The translations under genes were made by a program, and so were the position numbers. This document shows positions 25,510 to 35,006 of a DNA stretch of 64,000 nucleotides, one piece after another. The notes beneath the pieces were generated by a model. That model saw only the letters and a program-made list of their open reading frames with translations. It was not told where the DNA came from and did not search any database. How positions within the stretch are numbered: the stretch's first letter is position 1; every line of letters starts with the position of its first letter. This stretch comes from Paracoccaceae bacterium (lineage in GTDB: Bacteria; Pseudomonadota; Alphaproteobacteria; Rhodobacterales; Rhodobacteraceae): positions 1 to 64,000 of the forward strand of contig JAABTV010000012.1 of NCBI GenBank assembly GCA_011389685.1, given 5' to 3'.

Positions 25510-26805
25510 TTAGGGCGCGGCGTCGGCCAATGCCCGCGGTTTCGGCCCGCCTGTCGCCCAGTCCAGCAATTCTACCGTGTGAACCACCGGCACCTCCGTG
25601 CCCGATCCGATCTGCATCATGCAGCCGATATTTCCCGCGGCGATCACATCGGGTGCCTTGGCTTCCAGCGTGCGCAGTTTTCGCGCCTTGAGCTGCCCGG
25701 AGATCTCGGGCTGAAGCAGGTTATAGGTGCCGGCCGAGCCACAACACAAATGGCTGTCGGCGGGTTCCACCACCTCGAATCCGGCCCGTTTCAACAGGTC
25801 CTTGGGATGGGTCTTGATCTGCTGGCCATGTTGCAGCGAACAGGCCGCGTGATAAGCCACGCGCAGCCCTTTGACCGCGCCTTCGGGCAGCTCCAGCCGG
25901 ACCAGGATCTCGCTCACATCCATCGCCATGTCCGCGACCCGCGCGGCCTCCTGTGCCAGCGGTTCGTTGCGAAACATGTGGCCGTAATCCTTGACCGTGG
26001 TGCCGCAGCCGCTGGTATTGATCACCACCGCGTCAAGGCCTTCGCCCTCCATCTCCGCGACCCAAGCGCGGATGTTCTTCGCCGCCGTGGCGTGGCTCTC
26101 ACCGGCCTTGCCCATATGATGGGTAAGCGCACCGCAACACCCTGCCCCCTTTGCCACAACGACCTCACAGCCCAGCCGCCGCAGCAGGCGGATCGTGGCG
26201 TCGTTGATGTCGGTGTTGAGCGCCTTCTGCGCACAGCCCGTCATCAGCGCCACGCGCATCCGCTTTTCCCCGATCGCCGGAAAACTCTGCGGATCGTCAT
26301 TGCAGCTGACGGGTGGAATCTCCTTCGGTGCCATCTCCAGCATGGCGCGCAGCCGCGCATCGGGAACGAATCGCCGGAACGGCCGCCCGATCTTGGCCCC
26401 CAGCAAGGCCAGCCGAAACCGCCCCGGATATGGCAGGATACGCGCCAGCACCCAGCGCAACAACCGATCCCCCAAGGGACGCTTGTAATTGGCCTCGATA
26501 TACTCGCGCGCATGATCGACGAGGTGCATGTAATGCACGCCGCTGGGACAGGTGGTCATGCAGGCCAGGCACGACAGGCAGCGGTCGATATGCTTGACCG
26601 TTTTCGCATCGGGCACCCGCTCGTTCTCGAGCATGTCCTTGATCTGGTAGATGCGCCCGCGCGGGCTGTCCAACTCGTCGCCCAGCACCTGATAGGTCGG
26701 GCAGGTCGCGGTGCAGAACCCGCAATGGACACAGGCGCGCAGGATCTCGTTGGCACGCTGAATGCCCGGTTCCTGCAACTGCTCTTCGGTGAAATTCGTC
26801 TGCAT
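25510..26805 (-). CDS. glcF: Glycolate oxidase iron-sulfur subunit
   Basis: 431 residues. Electron-transfer subunit of the membrane-associated GlcDEF glycolate oxidase. Two 4Fe-4S motifs are at the N-terminus (CVHCGFCTATCP near 26-37 and CLSCLACMTTCP near 76-87), and two CCG-type domains follow (GCGTTVKDYGH, then SLCCGSAGTYNLLQ region). Last gene of the glcD-glcE-membrane-glcF operon, starting seven bases after the membrane gene. Glycolate is a common phytoplankton exudate, which fits a marine Rhodobacteraceae. Confidence 0.94.
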   Translation of the reverse strand: MQTNFTEEQLQEPGIQRANEILRACVHCGFCTATCPTYQVLGDELDSPRGRIYQIKDMLENERVPDAKTVKHIDRCLSCLACMTTCPSGVHYMHLVDHAREYIEANYKRPLGDRLLRWVLARILPYPGRFRLALLGAKIGRPFRRFVPDARLRAMLEMAPKEIPPVSCNDDPQSFPAIGEKRMRVALMTGCAQKALNTDINDATIRLLRRLGCEVVVAKGAGCCGALTHHMGKAGESHATAAKNIRAWVAEMEGEGLDAVVINTSGCGTTVKDYGHMFRNEPLAQEAARVADMAMDVSEILVRLELPEGAVKGLRVAYHAACSLQHGQQIKTHPKDLLKRAGFEVVEPADSHLCCGSAGTYNLLQPEISGQLKARKLRTLEAKAPDVIAAGNIGCMMQIGSGTEVPVVHTVELLDWATGGPKPRALADAAP

Positions 26806-26811
26806 TCGCGT

Positions 26812-27159
26812 TCATGCCCCCATTGCCAGCGAAAGCCCGAACCACGGTGCCACCGTTGCCACCGCGCCCAGCGCCGCGCTCCATTTTCTGATCGCCGGCA
26901 GCCGCAGCCGCACCGCCTGAACCGCCGTGGCGATCGTCACCACCCAGCCCAGCCAGAGACAGGCCAGCCATCCCAGAACCGCCACCGGCCCCTCGGCCAC
27001 GTCCCGCAGACCCCAGGCCGCCACCATCAGCCCCGCGACCGAGACCACCCCGATGAAAACCCGCCCACGCGACGGGCGCGCCCGCGTGAGTCCCAGGAAA
27101 ATCAGCGGACCGACCGCGAAAAACACAAGATAAGCCAGAATCAGCGCCATGATCATCAT
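26812..27159 (-). CDS. Small membrane protein inside the glc operon
   Basis: 115 residues with four hydrophobic helices (about 5-22, 35-50, 58-82, 95-113) and short loops. The start ATG overlaps the glcE stop by four bases (ATGA), and glcF follows after seven bases, so it is certainly co-transcribed and coupled. Not part of the classic E. coli glc set. It could anchor the GlcDEF complex to the membrane or serve transport, but nothing in the sequence proves this. Confidence 0.75.
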   Translation of the reverse strand: MMIMALILAYLVFFAVGPLIFLGLTRARPSRGRVFIGVVSVAGLMVAAWGLRDVAEGPVAVLGWLACLWLGWVVTIATAVQAVRLRLPAIRKWSAALGAVATVAPWFGLSLAMGA

Positions 27160-28289
27160 CCCATCAATCCGGGGTTCAGAATGCCCCTCGGATCGAACCT
27201 ATCCCGCAAAGCTTGCGAAAGCTTTTGGATCGGCGCCGCCTCGGGCTGAAATACCGGCAAGCGTGCCCGCGTTTCCTCGCCCGCCCGGATCAGCGTCGCA
27301 TGACCATCGAGCCCCTCCGGGCGCATGTCCGTCCCCTCCGGCGCCAAGGCCCAAAGAAGCCCGCCACCCCAGTCATATTGCAGCGCCTGCGCGCCCATGC
27401 CCCGCAGCGCGGCTCCCAGCGCGGGCCCCTGCGTCGGGCGCACCGAATAGCGCCAGACATCGCCGGCGCGCCCGTGGAACGCCTCGACATCGCGCACTGC
27501 GCGCCAGACCCGCGCGATCTCCGCCTTGTCGCGTTCGACTGCCACCTCGCCGAACCCGGCCAGAAGCTGGACCAGCCGCCCGGCCCGGTAGGTGACGCTG
27601 GCGTCAAACCCCTCGATCCGGATCAGCGTCCGCAGCGTTTCCCCGGCCGTGCCTTCGGGCAGATGCGCCGCCCCCGTCACCTCGAAAGGCGAGCGGAGCG
27701 CGGCGCACATCGCTTCCCCCGCGCGGGCCTCGTCCAGCCCGTCAAGACGCAGAACCGCCGCCGCCGGCGGCTCGGGCAGCACCTTGAAACTGACCTCGCC
27801 CAGAACACCCAGCGTGCCGCGGCTCCCGGCCATCAGCTTGACCAGGTCATAGCCGGTGACGTTCTTCATCACCCGCCCGCCATTCTTGAGGACACGCCCG
27901 CGCCCGTCCACGAACCGCACCCCCAACAGGTAATCCCGGCACGCCCCGGCCTGCACCCGCCGCGGCCCGCTCACATTCGCCGCCACCAAGCCACCGATCG
28001 TGGGCGTGCCTTGCGTGCCCAGAAGCCCGCGATGATCCATCGGCTCGAACGGCAGCCGCTGCCCCTCGGCGGCCAGGACCCGCTCGACCTCGGCCACCGG
28101 CGTGCCCGCCTTCACCACAAGCGTCAGCGCACCGGGCTCGTAATCGACCACCCTGCTCAACCGCGCCAACGCAAGCGTCGCACCGTCCACCGGTCGACCC
28201 ACCGGCCGGGTGCCGCCCCCGATGATGCGCAGCGGCCCATCCGCCCCCGCGATCATCTCGCTCAGTTCACTCTCGGAAACCGGTTCCAT
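27156..28289 (-). CDS. glcE: Glycolate oxidase FAD-binding subunit GlcE
   Basis: 377 residues, FAD_binding_4-type (PCMH) fold. IIGGGTRPVGRP and PTIGGLVAANVSGPRR are the nucleotide-contact segments, followed by GGRVMKNVTGYDLVKLMAGS, highly typical of GlcE. The start at 28289 excludes an unsupported upstream extension. GlcE is homologous to the N-terminal half of GlcD and works with it in glycolate oxidation to glyoxylate. 59 bases separate it from glcD. Confidence 0.93.
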   Translation of the reverse strand: MEPVSESELSEMIAGADGPLRIIGGGTRPVGRPVDGATLALARLSRVVDYEPGALTLVVKAGTPVAEVERVLAAEGQRLPFEPMDHRGLLGTQGTPTIGGLVAANVSGPRRVQAGACRDYLLGVRFVDGRGRVLKNGGRVMKNVTGYDLVKLMAGSRGTLGVLGEVSFKVLPEPPAAAVLRLDGLDEARAGEAMCAALRSPFEVTGAAHLPEGTAGETLRTLIRIEGFDASVTYRAGRLVQLLAGFGEVAVERDKAEIARVWRAVRDVEAFHGRAGDVWRYSVRPTQGPALGAALRGMGAQALQYDWGGGLLWALAPEGTDMRPEGLDGHATLIRAGEETRARLPVFQPEAAPIQKLSQALRDRFDPRGILNPGLMG

Positions 28290-28348
28290 GCTTAATCTGA
28301 CCCTCAAATACCTCGGGGGGTCCGGGGGGCTGACCCCCCGGGATGCGA

Positions 28349-29782
28349 TCACGCGGCCCGCCGCCCGGCCGATGCCGCCAGCGGAAACACCTTGGCCGGG
28401 TTGAGCAGCCATTTCGGGTCGAACACGTCCTTCACCGCCATCTGGATATCAAGATCATCCGGCGCGAACTGATCGAACATCAGGTCGCGCTTCTCGATCC
28501 CGACCCCGTGCTCACCGGTCAGACAACCACCCACCTCGACACAGAGCCGCAGGATGTCGGCACCGAATGCCTCGCACAGCTCCAGGTCGCCCGGCTTGTT
28601 GGCATCGAACAGGATCAGCGGGTGCATGTTGCCGTCACCGGCGTGAAACACGTTGCCCACATCCAGGCCGTATTCCTTCGACATTTCCCCGATCCGGCGC
28701 AGGACGAGGGGCAACCGGCTCACCGGGATCGTGCCATCAAGACACATGTAATCGTTGATCTGCCCCATCGCCCCAAAGGCCGATTTGCGGCCCAGCCATA
28801 TCCGCGCGCTTTCTTCGGGCGAGCGGCTTTCGCGCAGTTCCACCGGATCATGCCTGCGGGCAATGTCGAGGATCACACCCAGTTGCTCGTCGATCTCGGC
28901 ATCGCTGCCCTCGACCTCGACGATGAGAAGCGCCTCGCAATCGGGATATCCCGCCCCGGCAAAGGCCTCGCAGGCGCGGATGCAGGGCCGGTCCATGAAC
29001 TCGATCGCCACCGGCAGGACACCGGCCCTGATGATGTCCGACACAACCTCGCCCGCCACTTCGGAACTGTCATAGCCCATCAGGACAGGCCGCGCGCCCT
29101 CGGGCTTGCGCAATATGCGCAGCGTCGCCTCAGTCACCACGCCCAACTGCCCTTCCGAGCCACAGATCAGCCCCAGCAGGTCATACCCGCCGGCATCCAG
29201 ATGCGCGCCGCCGATCTCGACCACCTCGCCATCCATCATCACCATGGTCACGCCCAGAAGGTTGTTGGTGGTCACGCCGTATTTCAGGCAATGCGCGCCA
29301 CCGGAATTCATCGCGATATTGCCGGCAATGGCGCAGGCGAGCTGCGACGACGGATCGGGCGCGTAAAAGAAATCGTCTTCCTCGACCGCCCCGGTGACGC
29401 TGAGGTTGGTGCGGCCGGTCTGAACCCGGATGAACCGGTTGTCATGATCGACCTCCAGAACCTCGGTCATCCGCGCCACGCCCAGGATCACGCTGTCCGC
29501 CGTGGGCAGCGCCCCGCCCGCCAGCGACGTGCCCGCGCCGCGCGGCACCACCGGCACCTCCATCTCGTGACAGATGCGCAGGACCGCCGACACCTCCTGC
29601 GTCGAGGATGGCAACACCACCGCCAGCGGGGCACAGCGATACACGGTCAGCGCATCGCATTCATAGGCCCGCGTCTCGATCTCCTCGTGAATCACCGCTT
29701 CGCGTGGCAAGACCCGCTGCAACGCCGCGACGAGTTGCGGTTTCCTTGCCAGAAGTCCGGGGTCGGGTATGGGCATATCCAT
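28349..29782 (-). CDS. glcD: Glycolate oxidase catalytic FAD subunit GlcD
   Basis: 477 residues. FAD-linked oxidase of the vanillyl-alcohol-oxidase fold. PCMH FAD domain with VPRGAGTSLAGGALP (about 80-95) and SGGAHCLKYGVTTNNLLG (about 160-177), and a C-terminal catalytic domain with HAGDGNMHP and GEHGVGIEKR. The ATG at 29782 follows GGAGG at five bases; a GTG four codons earlier overlaps that site and is rejected. First gene of the operon. A lone inverted repeat in front of it may be its operator. Confidence 0.95.
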   Translation of the reverse strand: MDMPIPDPGLLARKPQLVAALQRVLPREAVIHEEIETRAYECDALTVYRCAPLAVVLPSSTQEVSAVLRICHEMEVPVVPRGAGTSLAGGALPTADSVILGVARMTEVLEVDHDNRFIRVQTGRTNLSVTGAVEEDDFFYAPDPSSQLACAIAGNIAMNSGGAHCLKYGVTTNNLLGVTMVMMDGEVVEIGGAHLDAGGYDLLGLICGSEGQLGVVTEATLRILRKPEGARPVLMGYDSSEVAGEVVSDIIRAGVLPVAIEFMDRPCIRACEAFAGAGYPDCEALLIVEVEGSDAEIDEQLGVILDIARRHDPVELRESRSPEESARIWLGRKSAFGAMGQINDYMCLDGTIPVSRLPLVLRRIGEMSKEYGLDVGNVFHAGDGNMHPLILFDANKPGDLELCEAFGADILRLCVEVGGCLTGEHGVGIEKRDLMFDQFAPDDLDIQMAVKDVFDPKWLLNPAKVFPLAASAGRRAA

Positions 29783-29797
29783 GGCAGCCTCCACATG

Positions 29798-29820
29798 ATT
29801 GGTAAAGAAATATAACCAAT
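29798..29820. promoter_or_regulatory. ATTGGT-N11-ACCAAT inverted repeat in the glc promoter region
   Basis: ATTGGT (29798-29803) and ACCAAT (29815-29820) are perfect reverse complements around an 11-base AT-rich spacer, 16 bases upstream of the glcD start. The half-sites match the TGGT/ACCA pattern of FadR-subfamily GntR regulators such as PdhR and GlcC, but those normally have a 3-base spacer. No regulator gene adjoins the operon. Confidence 0.4.
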
Positions 29821-29916
29821 TGCTCCGAAAAGCAACGACGCATTTCCTGTGACCCGACCCGGCGACACGAAGAATTGAGATGCGGGTGATCGCCCGACCC
29901 TGCTACAAGCTCACCC

Positions 29917-30291
29917 ATGACATACACCCACGCCCTTTCCTCCGCCGCTCTCGCCTTCGCCCTGCTCCTGCCCGCCACCGCCCGGCCCGAGGCCCCGGAG
30001 ATTCTCTCCGTCGAAACCATCCGCACCGGCATGGGCTGGCGCATCGACGTGACGCTCGAACATCCCGACGCCGACTGGGATCACTTTGCCGACGCGTGGG
30101 AGGTGCTCGACGACGCCGGCAACCGGCTGGGCTTTCGCGAACTCATGCATCCGCATGTCGACGAACAGCCCTTCACCCGCTCGCTCTATAACGTGATGCT
30201 GCCCGACGGGCTGCGCCGCATCCAAGTCCGCGCCCGCTGTTCCCAAGACGGCTGGGCCGAGGAGACATTCACCGTCGATCTCGACATCTGA
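29917..30291 (+). CDS. Small secreted protein of unknown function
   Basis: 124 residues. Signal peptide (MTYTHALSSAALAFALLLPATARP, cleavage near 22), then about 100 residues with a beta-rich pattern: VTLEHPDADWDHFADAWEVLD, FRELMHPHVDEQPFTRSL and a C-terminal VRARCSQDGWAEETFTVDL with one Cys. The conserved-looking His-Pro-His and Trp-Asp-His segments might bind metal. Divergent from glcD. I do not recognise a named family. Confidence 0.7.
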   Translation: MTYTHALSSAALAFALLLPATARPEAPEILSVETIRTGMGWRIDVTLEHPDADWDHFADAWEVLDDAGNRLGFRELMHPHVDEQPFTRSLYNVMLPDGLRRIQVRARCSQDGWAEETFTVDLDI

Positions 30292-30360
30292 ACGGCTCGG
30301 CGGCCATCATTCCGATCTTGCGTGATGCGGCGAGTGGCTTTTGCCGCCCGGCGAACCGCG

Positions 30361-30777
30361 TTACCCCTCCCGTCCCGGTTCGTTCGGATCGCTGGAGAAA
30401 AGCGCGATCTTGTTGCCTTGAGGGTCGCGAAGGTAGCCAACATAGAAGCAAGGTCCATACGAGGCACGAAAACCCGGTTGGCCCTCGTCGGAACCGCCTG
30501 CGAAAAGCGCGGCGGCATGAAGGTCACGAACCTGCTTTTGATTGCGCGCCTCGAATGCGACCATGGACCCGTTGCCAGCCGAGGCCGGACGCCCATCGAA
30601 GGGTGGTTTGACGTAGAAGTCAGGCAGAACCGGAGAATGACCCGGCTGGACGGGCAATATGTAACTTAGCCCCTCAGACCCTTCCGCCAGTTCATAACCA
30701 AGGTCAGGCAGGAACGCCGAGTAAAACCGTTTCGCACGCGCGATGTCATCCGCACCGACTGTGACATAGGCAATCAT
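30361..30777 (-). CDS. VOC (glyoxalase/bleomycin-resistance/dioxygenase) superfamily protein
   Basis: 138 residues, with two beta-alpha-beta-beta-beta modules. IAYVTVGADDIARAKRFYSAFLPDLGYEL is the first module and YVGYLRDPQGNKIALF the C-terminal metal-ligand strand. The usual first His (as in DHV) is replaced, so metal binding by all ligands is uncertain. Substrate unknown; members act on methylglyoxal, aromatic ring-cleavage substrates or antibiotics. Stands alone. Confidence 0.82.
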   Translation of the reverse strand: MIAYVTVGADDIARAKRFYSAFLPDLGYELAEGSEGLSYILPVQPGHSPVLPDFYVKPPFDGRPASAGNGSMVAFEARNQKQVRDLHAAALFAGGSDEGQPGFRASYGPCFYVGYLRDPQGNKIALFSSDPNEPGREG

Positions 30778-31276
30778 GCTTCGTGTTTCTTTCCGGAAAT
30801 CTGGTTATTCGATGGAAATTGCTGCATGGTTGTAATCCAACGCAGAATTCGTCTCAATAGCTGACCACTTTTTGATCCCCAAAGCCGAGATTGGCGCCGT
30901 TGCCGCGACCGCGTTCCCTCAATCCCGCAAAGCCGCCGAACCCCACCCCTTTGATCTGACCGCCATGCAAGCGAACGCAAACGACCGATCCCGCCCCCTA
31001 TTGCGTATCGCAGCAAATCGGGTTCGTCTCGTGCCCAACGAAAGGGCAGCACAGGGCCGCGGTCGGGTGCTCACTACATCAGCGTTGGGCAGTTTATCTT
31101 GCAACACCATCCACTGCCCGAAACGGAGCGCAACTCCTCGAAAGCACAGTTGCCGGGGGGCGGCCCCCTTCCGGCAGATTTTTTCTGCGAAAAATCGCCT
31201 GCCGGGTAATGGTGTGCTGCCCGGGCGGCTTCGCCGCTGTTCCGGGCGGGGCGCATTCGATCATACTCGATACCCC
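30778..31276. other. 500-base intergenic region holding repeat copy 2, no gene
   Basis: Between the VOC gene start and the glpK stop. The VOC-proximal 150 bases are less GC-rich than the surroundings. The dispersed palindrome (copy 2) lies at 31031-31105. A further hairpin at about 31173-31206 pairs GCAGATTTTT-like and AAAAATCG-like arms after the glpK 3' end. Open frames passing through the repeat exist on both strands but have no ribosome-binding site and differ from the codon pattern of neighbouring genes. Confidence 0.55.
31031..31105. repeat. 75-bp dispersed palindromic repeat, copy 2
   Basis: Reverse complement of 4502-4576 with two mismatches. Outer stem GCCCAACG (31033-31040) with CGTTGGGC (31083-31090), fully paired here; inner stem AGCAC (31048-31052) with GTGCT (31067-31071) around CCGCGG. 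The similarity stops sharply at both ends, as for a discrete inserted or conserved unit. Confidence 0.8.
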
Positions 31277-32773
31277 CTAAACCCGCATCACCGCCTGCAC
31301 CGCGCGGGTCCAGGCCGCGTATCGGGCGGCGCGCGTCGCATCGTCCATCCCCGGCGCGAACCGCCGCTCCAGCGCCCAGCCCCGGGCGAACTCCTCCATC
31401 GACGGGTAAAGCCCGGCCCCCATCCCCGCCAACCAGGCCGCGCCCAGCGCGGTGGTCTCAACCCCCTCGGGGCGGTCCACCGGCGCGCCGATGATGTCGC
31501 TCAGGAATTGCATCGCCCAGTCGCTGGCACTCATGCCGCCATCGACCCTGAGGGTGGCCACATCGCCGCGGCCGCTCTCTGCCGCCCAATCGGCCTTCAT
31601 CGCCTCCAGAAGGTCGCGGGTCTGGAACCCTACGCTCTCCAGCGCGGCGCGGGCAAACTCGGCCGGGCCGGTGTTGCGGGTGAGGCCAAAGATCGCGCCC
31701 CGGCATTCCGGCTGCCAATAGGGCGCGCCCAGCCCGGTAAAGGCGGGCACGAGGATCACGTTCTGCCCCGGGTCGGCCTTCTCGGCCAGCGGCTGCGTCT
31801 CGCTCGCCGCGCGGATGATCTTCAACCCGTCGCGCAGCCATTGCACCACCGCCCCGGCGATGAAGATCGACCCTTCCAGCGCATAGGTCGGCTTGCCGTC
31901 CAGTTGATAGGCGATGGTGGTCAGCAGCCGGTTCTGCGACTGCACCGGCGCCTCGCCCGTGTTGAGCAGCGCGAAACAGCCCGTGCCATAGGTCGATTTC
32001 ATCATCCCCGGCGCGAAACAGGCCTGCCCCACCGTCGCCGCCTGCTGATCGCCCGCAACGCCGAGAATCGGAATTTCCCGCCCGAACAGATCGGCCCGCG
32101 TCACCCCGAAATCACCGGCGCAATCGCGCACTTCCGGCAACATCTCCATGGGAATGTCCAGAAGCCCGCAAATCTCTTCGCTCCAGCGCCCCTCGCGAAT
32201 GTCGTAAAGCAGCGTGCGCGCGGCATTGGTCGCATCCGTCGCATGCACCCGCCCGCCGGTCAGCTTCCAGATGAGATAGCAATCCACCGTCCCGAACAAG
32301 AGCCGCCCGGCGCGGGCCTGCTCCTGTGCGCCTTCGACCGTATCGAGCAGCCAGCGCAGTTTCGTCCCCGAGAAATAGGGATCGAGCAACAACCCCGTGC
32401 GCGCAGCGATCATTGCCTCGTGCCCCGCCTCCTTGAGGTCTCGGCACATCTCGGCGGTGCGCCGGTCCTGCCAGACGATGGCGTTGTGAATGGGCGCGCC
32501 GGCGTCGCGATCCCAGACCAGCGTGGTCTCGCGCTGGTTGGTGATCCCGATGGCGGCAATGTCGCCCGCACCGATCCCCGCCCGCTCGATCGCCGCACGA
32601 CAGGTGCCCGCCACCGTGGCCCAGATATCCGCCGGATCATGCTCGACCCAGCCCGAGGCGGGGAAATGCTGGGCGAATTCCTCCTGCGCCGCCGCCGCCA
32701 GCCGCATCTGCGCATCAAAGACGATCGCCCGGCTCGACGTGGTGCCCTGATCAATCGCCAGAATATGGCTCAT
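31277..32773 (-). CDS. glpK: Glycerol kinase
   Basis: 498 residues, FGGY kinase family, phosphorylating glycerol to glycerol 3-phosphate. The N-terminal ATP/phosphate loop [15 protein letters not shown], the glycerol-contact [12 protein letters not shown] region (about 76-87), and the C-terminal [19 protein letters not shown] are visible. The ATG at 32773 follows GGGGAG and overlaps the glpD 3' end by 23 bases, so the pair is coupled. No glpF transporter is in the window. Confidence 0.95.
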   Translation of the reverse strand: MSHILAIDQGTTSSRAIVFDAQMRLAAAAQEEFAQHFPASGWVEHDPADIWATVAGTCRAAIERAGIGAGDIAAIGITNQRETTLVWDRDAGAPIHNAIVWQDRRTAEMCRDLKEAGHEAMIAARTGLLLDPYFSGTKLRWLLDTVEGAQEQARAGRLLFGTVDCYLIWKLTGGRVHATDATNAARTLLYDIREGRWSEEICGLLDIPMEMLPEVRDCAGDFGVTRADLFGREIPILGVAGDQQAATVGQACFAPGMMKSTYGTGCFALLNTGEAPVQSQNRLLTTIAYQLDGKPTYALEGSIFIAGAVVQWLRDGLKIIRAASETQPLAEKADPGQNVILVPAFTGLGAPYWQPECRGAIFGLTRNTGPAEFARAALESVGFQTRDLLEAMKADWAAESGRGDVATLRVDGGMSASDWAMQFLSDIIGAPVDRPEGVETTALGAAWLAGMGAGLYPSMEEFARGWALERRFAPGMDDATRAARYAAWTRAVQAVMRV

Positions 32774-34361
32774 CACTCCCCTCCCCGCGCTCCTCGCGCA
32801 TCCACGCATCCAGCGCCGCGATCTCCTCGCCGCTCATCCGCAGCCCGCGTTTCGACCGGCGCCAGACCACGTCCTCGGCCCTCCGCGCGAATTCATGGCG
32901 CATCAGCCAGCGCAGCTCACGCGCACTCAGCCCCCCGCCGAAATCGCGCCCCAGATCGTCGCGCGCCCGCGCATCGCCCAGAATCTCCCACGCCTCGGTG
33001 CCATAGGCCCGCACCATCCGCCGCGCCGCACCGCCCTCCAGAAAGGGATACTCCCGCATCAGCCGCGCGATCAAGTCATCGACCCCGTCCACCGGGAAAT
33101 CCCCGCCCGGCAGGGGCACGCCTGCCGTCCAAGGCCCCGGCAAATCGGCAAGCACCGCGCCCAGCTTTCCCATCGCGCTTTCGGCCAACCGCCGATAGGT
33201 GGTGATCTTGCCACCGAACACGTTCAAAAGCGGCGCGCCATCGCGGTCGAGCCGCAGCACGTATTCCCGCGTCGCCGCCGCCGCACTCCCCGCGCCATCG
33301 TCGTAAAGCGGCCGCACGCCGGAATAGGTCCAGACGATGTCGTCGCGCGTCACCGGCTGCGCGAAATATTCGGACGCGAAGGCGCACAGGTAATCCTGTT
33401 CCTCCTCGGTGCACACCGGCGGCACATCCGCGCCCGGATGGTCGGCATCGGTGGTGCCGATCAGGGTGAAATCGCCCTCATAGGGAATGGCAAAGATGAT
33501 CCGCCCGTCGCTGCCTTGAAAGAAATAGCACTTGTCATGATCGTAAAGCCTGCGCGTGACGATATGGCTGCCCCGGACCAGCCGCACCCGCTCGGCGCTG
33601 TTGACCCCGGCCACGCCGCCGATCACCTCGCCCACCCACGGCCCCGCCGCATTGACCAATACCCGCGCGCGCCGCGTTGCCACCTGCCCGGTCTCGACAT
33701 CGCGCAGCGTGATCTCCCACAGATCCCCCACCCGGCTTGCCCGCTCGACCCGCATCCGGGTCAGCACCTCGGCCCCGCGCGCCACCGCGTCGCGCGCGTT
33801 GAGCACCACCAGCCGCGAATCCTCGACCCAGCAATCGGAATATTCGAACGCCACCTCGATGCCCGGTTTGAGCGGCTTGCCCTCGGGCGCGCTGCGCAGG
33901 TCAAGCCGCGTCGTGCCCGGCAATATCTCGCGCCCGCCCAGATGGTCGTAAAGGAAAAGCCCCAACCGGATCATCCATTTCGGCCGCCGTCCGCGCAGCC
34001 ACGGCATGACGATCCGCAACAGGCGCGCCACCGGCGTGCCGCCTTCGAACCGCATCTCGGGGTGCAAGGGCAACACGAACCGCATCGGCCAGGCGATATG
34101 CGGCATCGCGCGGAGCAGCGTCTCGCGCTCGCGCAGCGCCTCGCGCACCAGCCGGATCTCGCCATATTCCAGGTAACGCAACCCGCCATGGAACAGCTTG
34201 GTCGAGGCCGACGACGTCGCCTGCGCCAGGTCGCCCTGCTCGGCCAGCACGACCGACAGCCCGCGCCCCGCCGCATCGCGCGCGATGCCACAGCCATTGA
34301 TGCCACCGCCGATCACGAAAAGATCGGCCACCGCGCCCCCGCTCCCGGTTATTTCAGCCAT
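32751..34361 (-). CDS. glpD: Glycerol-3-phosphate dehydrogenase, FAD-dependent
   Basis: 536 residues. Aerobic membrane-associated GlpD oxidising glycerol 3-phosphate to dihydroxyacetone phosphate with electrons to quinone. N-terminal dinucleotide fold [20 protein letters not shown] (about 15-34), then [20 protein letters not shown], and a C-terminal DAO_C domain. Upstream of glpK in the same direction, overlapping it. A hairpin-rich gap of 75 bases separates it from the peroxiredoxin gene. Confidence 0.95.
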   Translation of the reverse strand: MAEITGSGGAVADLFVIGGGINGCGIARDAAGRGLSVVLAEQGDLAQATSSASTKLFHGGLRYLEYGEIRLVREALRERETLLRAMPHIAWPMRFVLPLHPEMRFEGGTPVARLLRIVMPWLRGRRPKWMIRLGLFLYDHLGGREILPGTTRLDLRSAPEGKPLKPGIEVAFEYSDCWVEDSRLVVLNARDAVARGAEVLTRMRVERASRVGDLWEITLRDVETGQVATRRARVLVNAAGPWVGEVIGGVAGVNSAERVRLVRGSHIVTRRLYDHDKCYFFQGSDGRIIFAIPYEGDFTLIGTTDADHPGADVPPVCTEEEQDYLCAFASEYFAQPVTRDDIVWTYSGVRPLYDDGAGSAAAATREYVLRLDRDGAPLLNVFGGKITTYRRLAESAMGKLGAVLADLPGPWTAGVPLPGGDFPVDGVDDLIARLMREYPFLEGGAARRMVRAYGTEAWEILGDARARDDLGRDFGGGLSARELRWLMRHEFARRAEDVVWRRSKRGLRMSGEEIAALDAWMREERGEGSDEPYSGD

Positions 34362-34379
34362 CTGCCAGATGCCCCGTCA

Positions 34380-34426
34380 GCCCCCGCAAGGGGGCGCAGG
34401 CGGGGGCGCAAGCACCCGCCCCCGCC
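34380..34426 (-). terminator. Two GC hairpins after the peroxiredoxin gene
   Basis: GCCCCC-GCAA-GGGGGC (34380-34395) and GGCGGGGGCG/CACCCGCCCCCGCC type pairing (34399-34408 with 34417-34426, 10 bp) occupy the gap between the peroxiredoxin stop and the glpD start on the minus strand. No T tract; probably a partial terminator or mRNA 3' end stabiliser. Confidence 0.5.
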
Positions 34427-34436
34427 GCGTTCAAAG

Positions 34437-34925
34437 TCACAACGCCGACAGCATCGACTCGCCGCCCGAAATCTCGCAGGTGCCCGGCGACTCTTCGAGG
34501 TTCAGAACCTGCACGACGCCATCCTCGACCAGCATCGCATAGCGTTTCGACCGGCCCGCAAAGCCCACCGGCGGTGCATCGAAATCCATGCCGATCGCCT
34601 TGGTGAAAGCGCCCGAGGAATCGGCCAGCATGGTGATGCCACCTTCCGCCGCGCCGCTGGCCTCGCCCCAGGCCTGCATCACCCAGGGGTCGTTGACGCT
34701 GACACAGATCACCTCGTCCACGCCCTTCGCGCCCAGCTCGTCCTTGACGCGCAGGAAACTGGGCACATGCGCCGAATGGCAGGTCGGCGTGAACGCCCCC
34801 GGCACCGCGAAAATCACCACTTTCCGACCCTTTACCTTGCTTTCAAGCTCGACCGGCTCGGGCCCATCGGCCCCCACCGTCATCAGCGTGCCACCGGGCA
34901 GCGTTTCGCCCACCGAAATCGCCAT
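34437..34925 (-). CDS. Peroxiredoxin, Prx5/thioredoxin-dependent type
   Basis: 162 residues. Thiol peroxidase reducing hydrogen peroxide and organic peroxides. The peroxidatic Cys is in PGAFTPTCHSAHVPSF (about Cys49). A second Cys near 152 (PGTCEISGGES) could be resolving. The length matches Prx5/AHP1-type proteins without a glutaredoxin domain. The start at 34925 follows a GGAGAGA site. Divergent from the flavoprotein gene by about 80 bases, which suggests shared control but is not proof of partnership. Confidence 0.92.
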   Translation of the reverse strand: MAISVGETLPGGTLMTVGADGPEPVELESKVKGRKVVIFAVPGAFTPTCHSAHVPSFLRVKDELGAKGVDEVICVSVNDPWVMQAWGEASGAAEGGITMLADSSGAFTKAIGMDFDAPPVGFAGRSKRYAMLVEDGVVQVLNLEESPGTCEISGGESMLSAL

Positions 34926-35006
34926 ATGTCTCTCCTGTCTTGCGTTGCGTTTCCGTGAGCCAAAGTTATAGGCTCCCCCGGCGGACGCAACGGGGAGAAC
35001 GCGGAA

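Noticed and set aside
30872..31276. Open frame through repeat copy 2 as a small gene
   Set aside because: No ribosome-binding site, no recognisable product, and the part matching copy 1 is a palindromic repeat readable on both strands.
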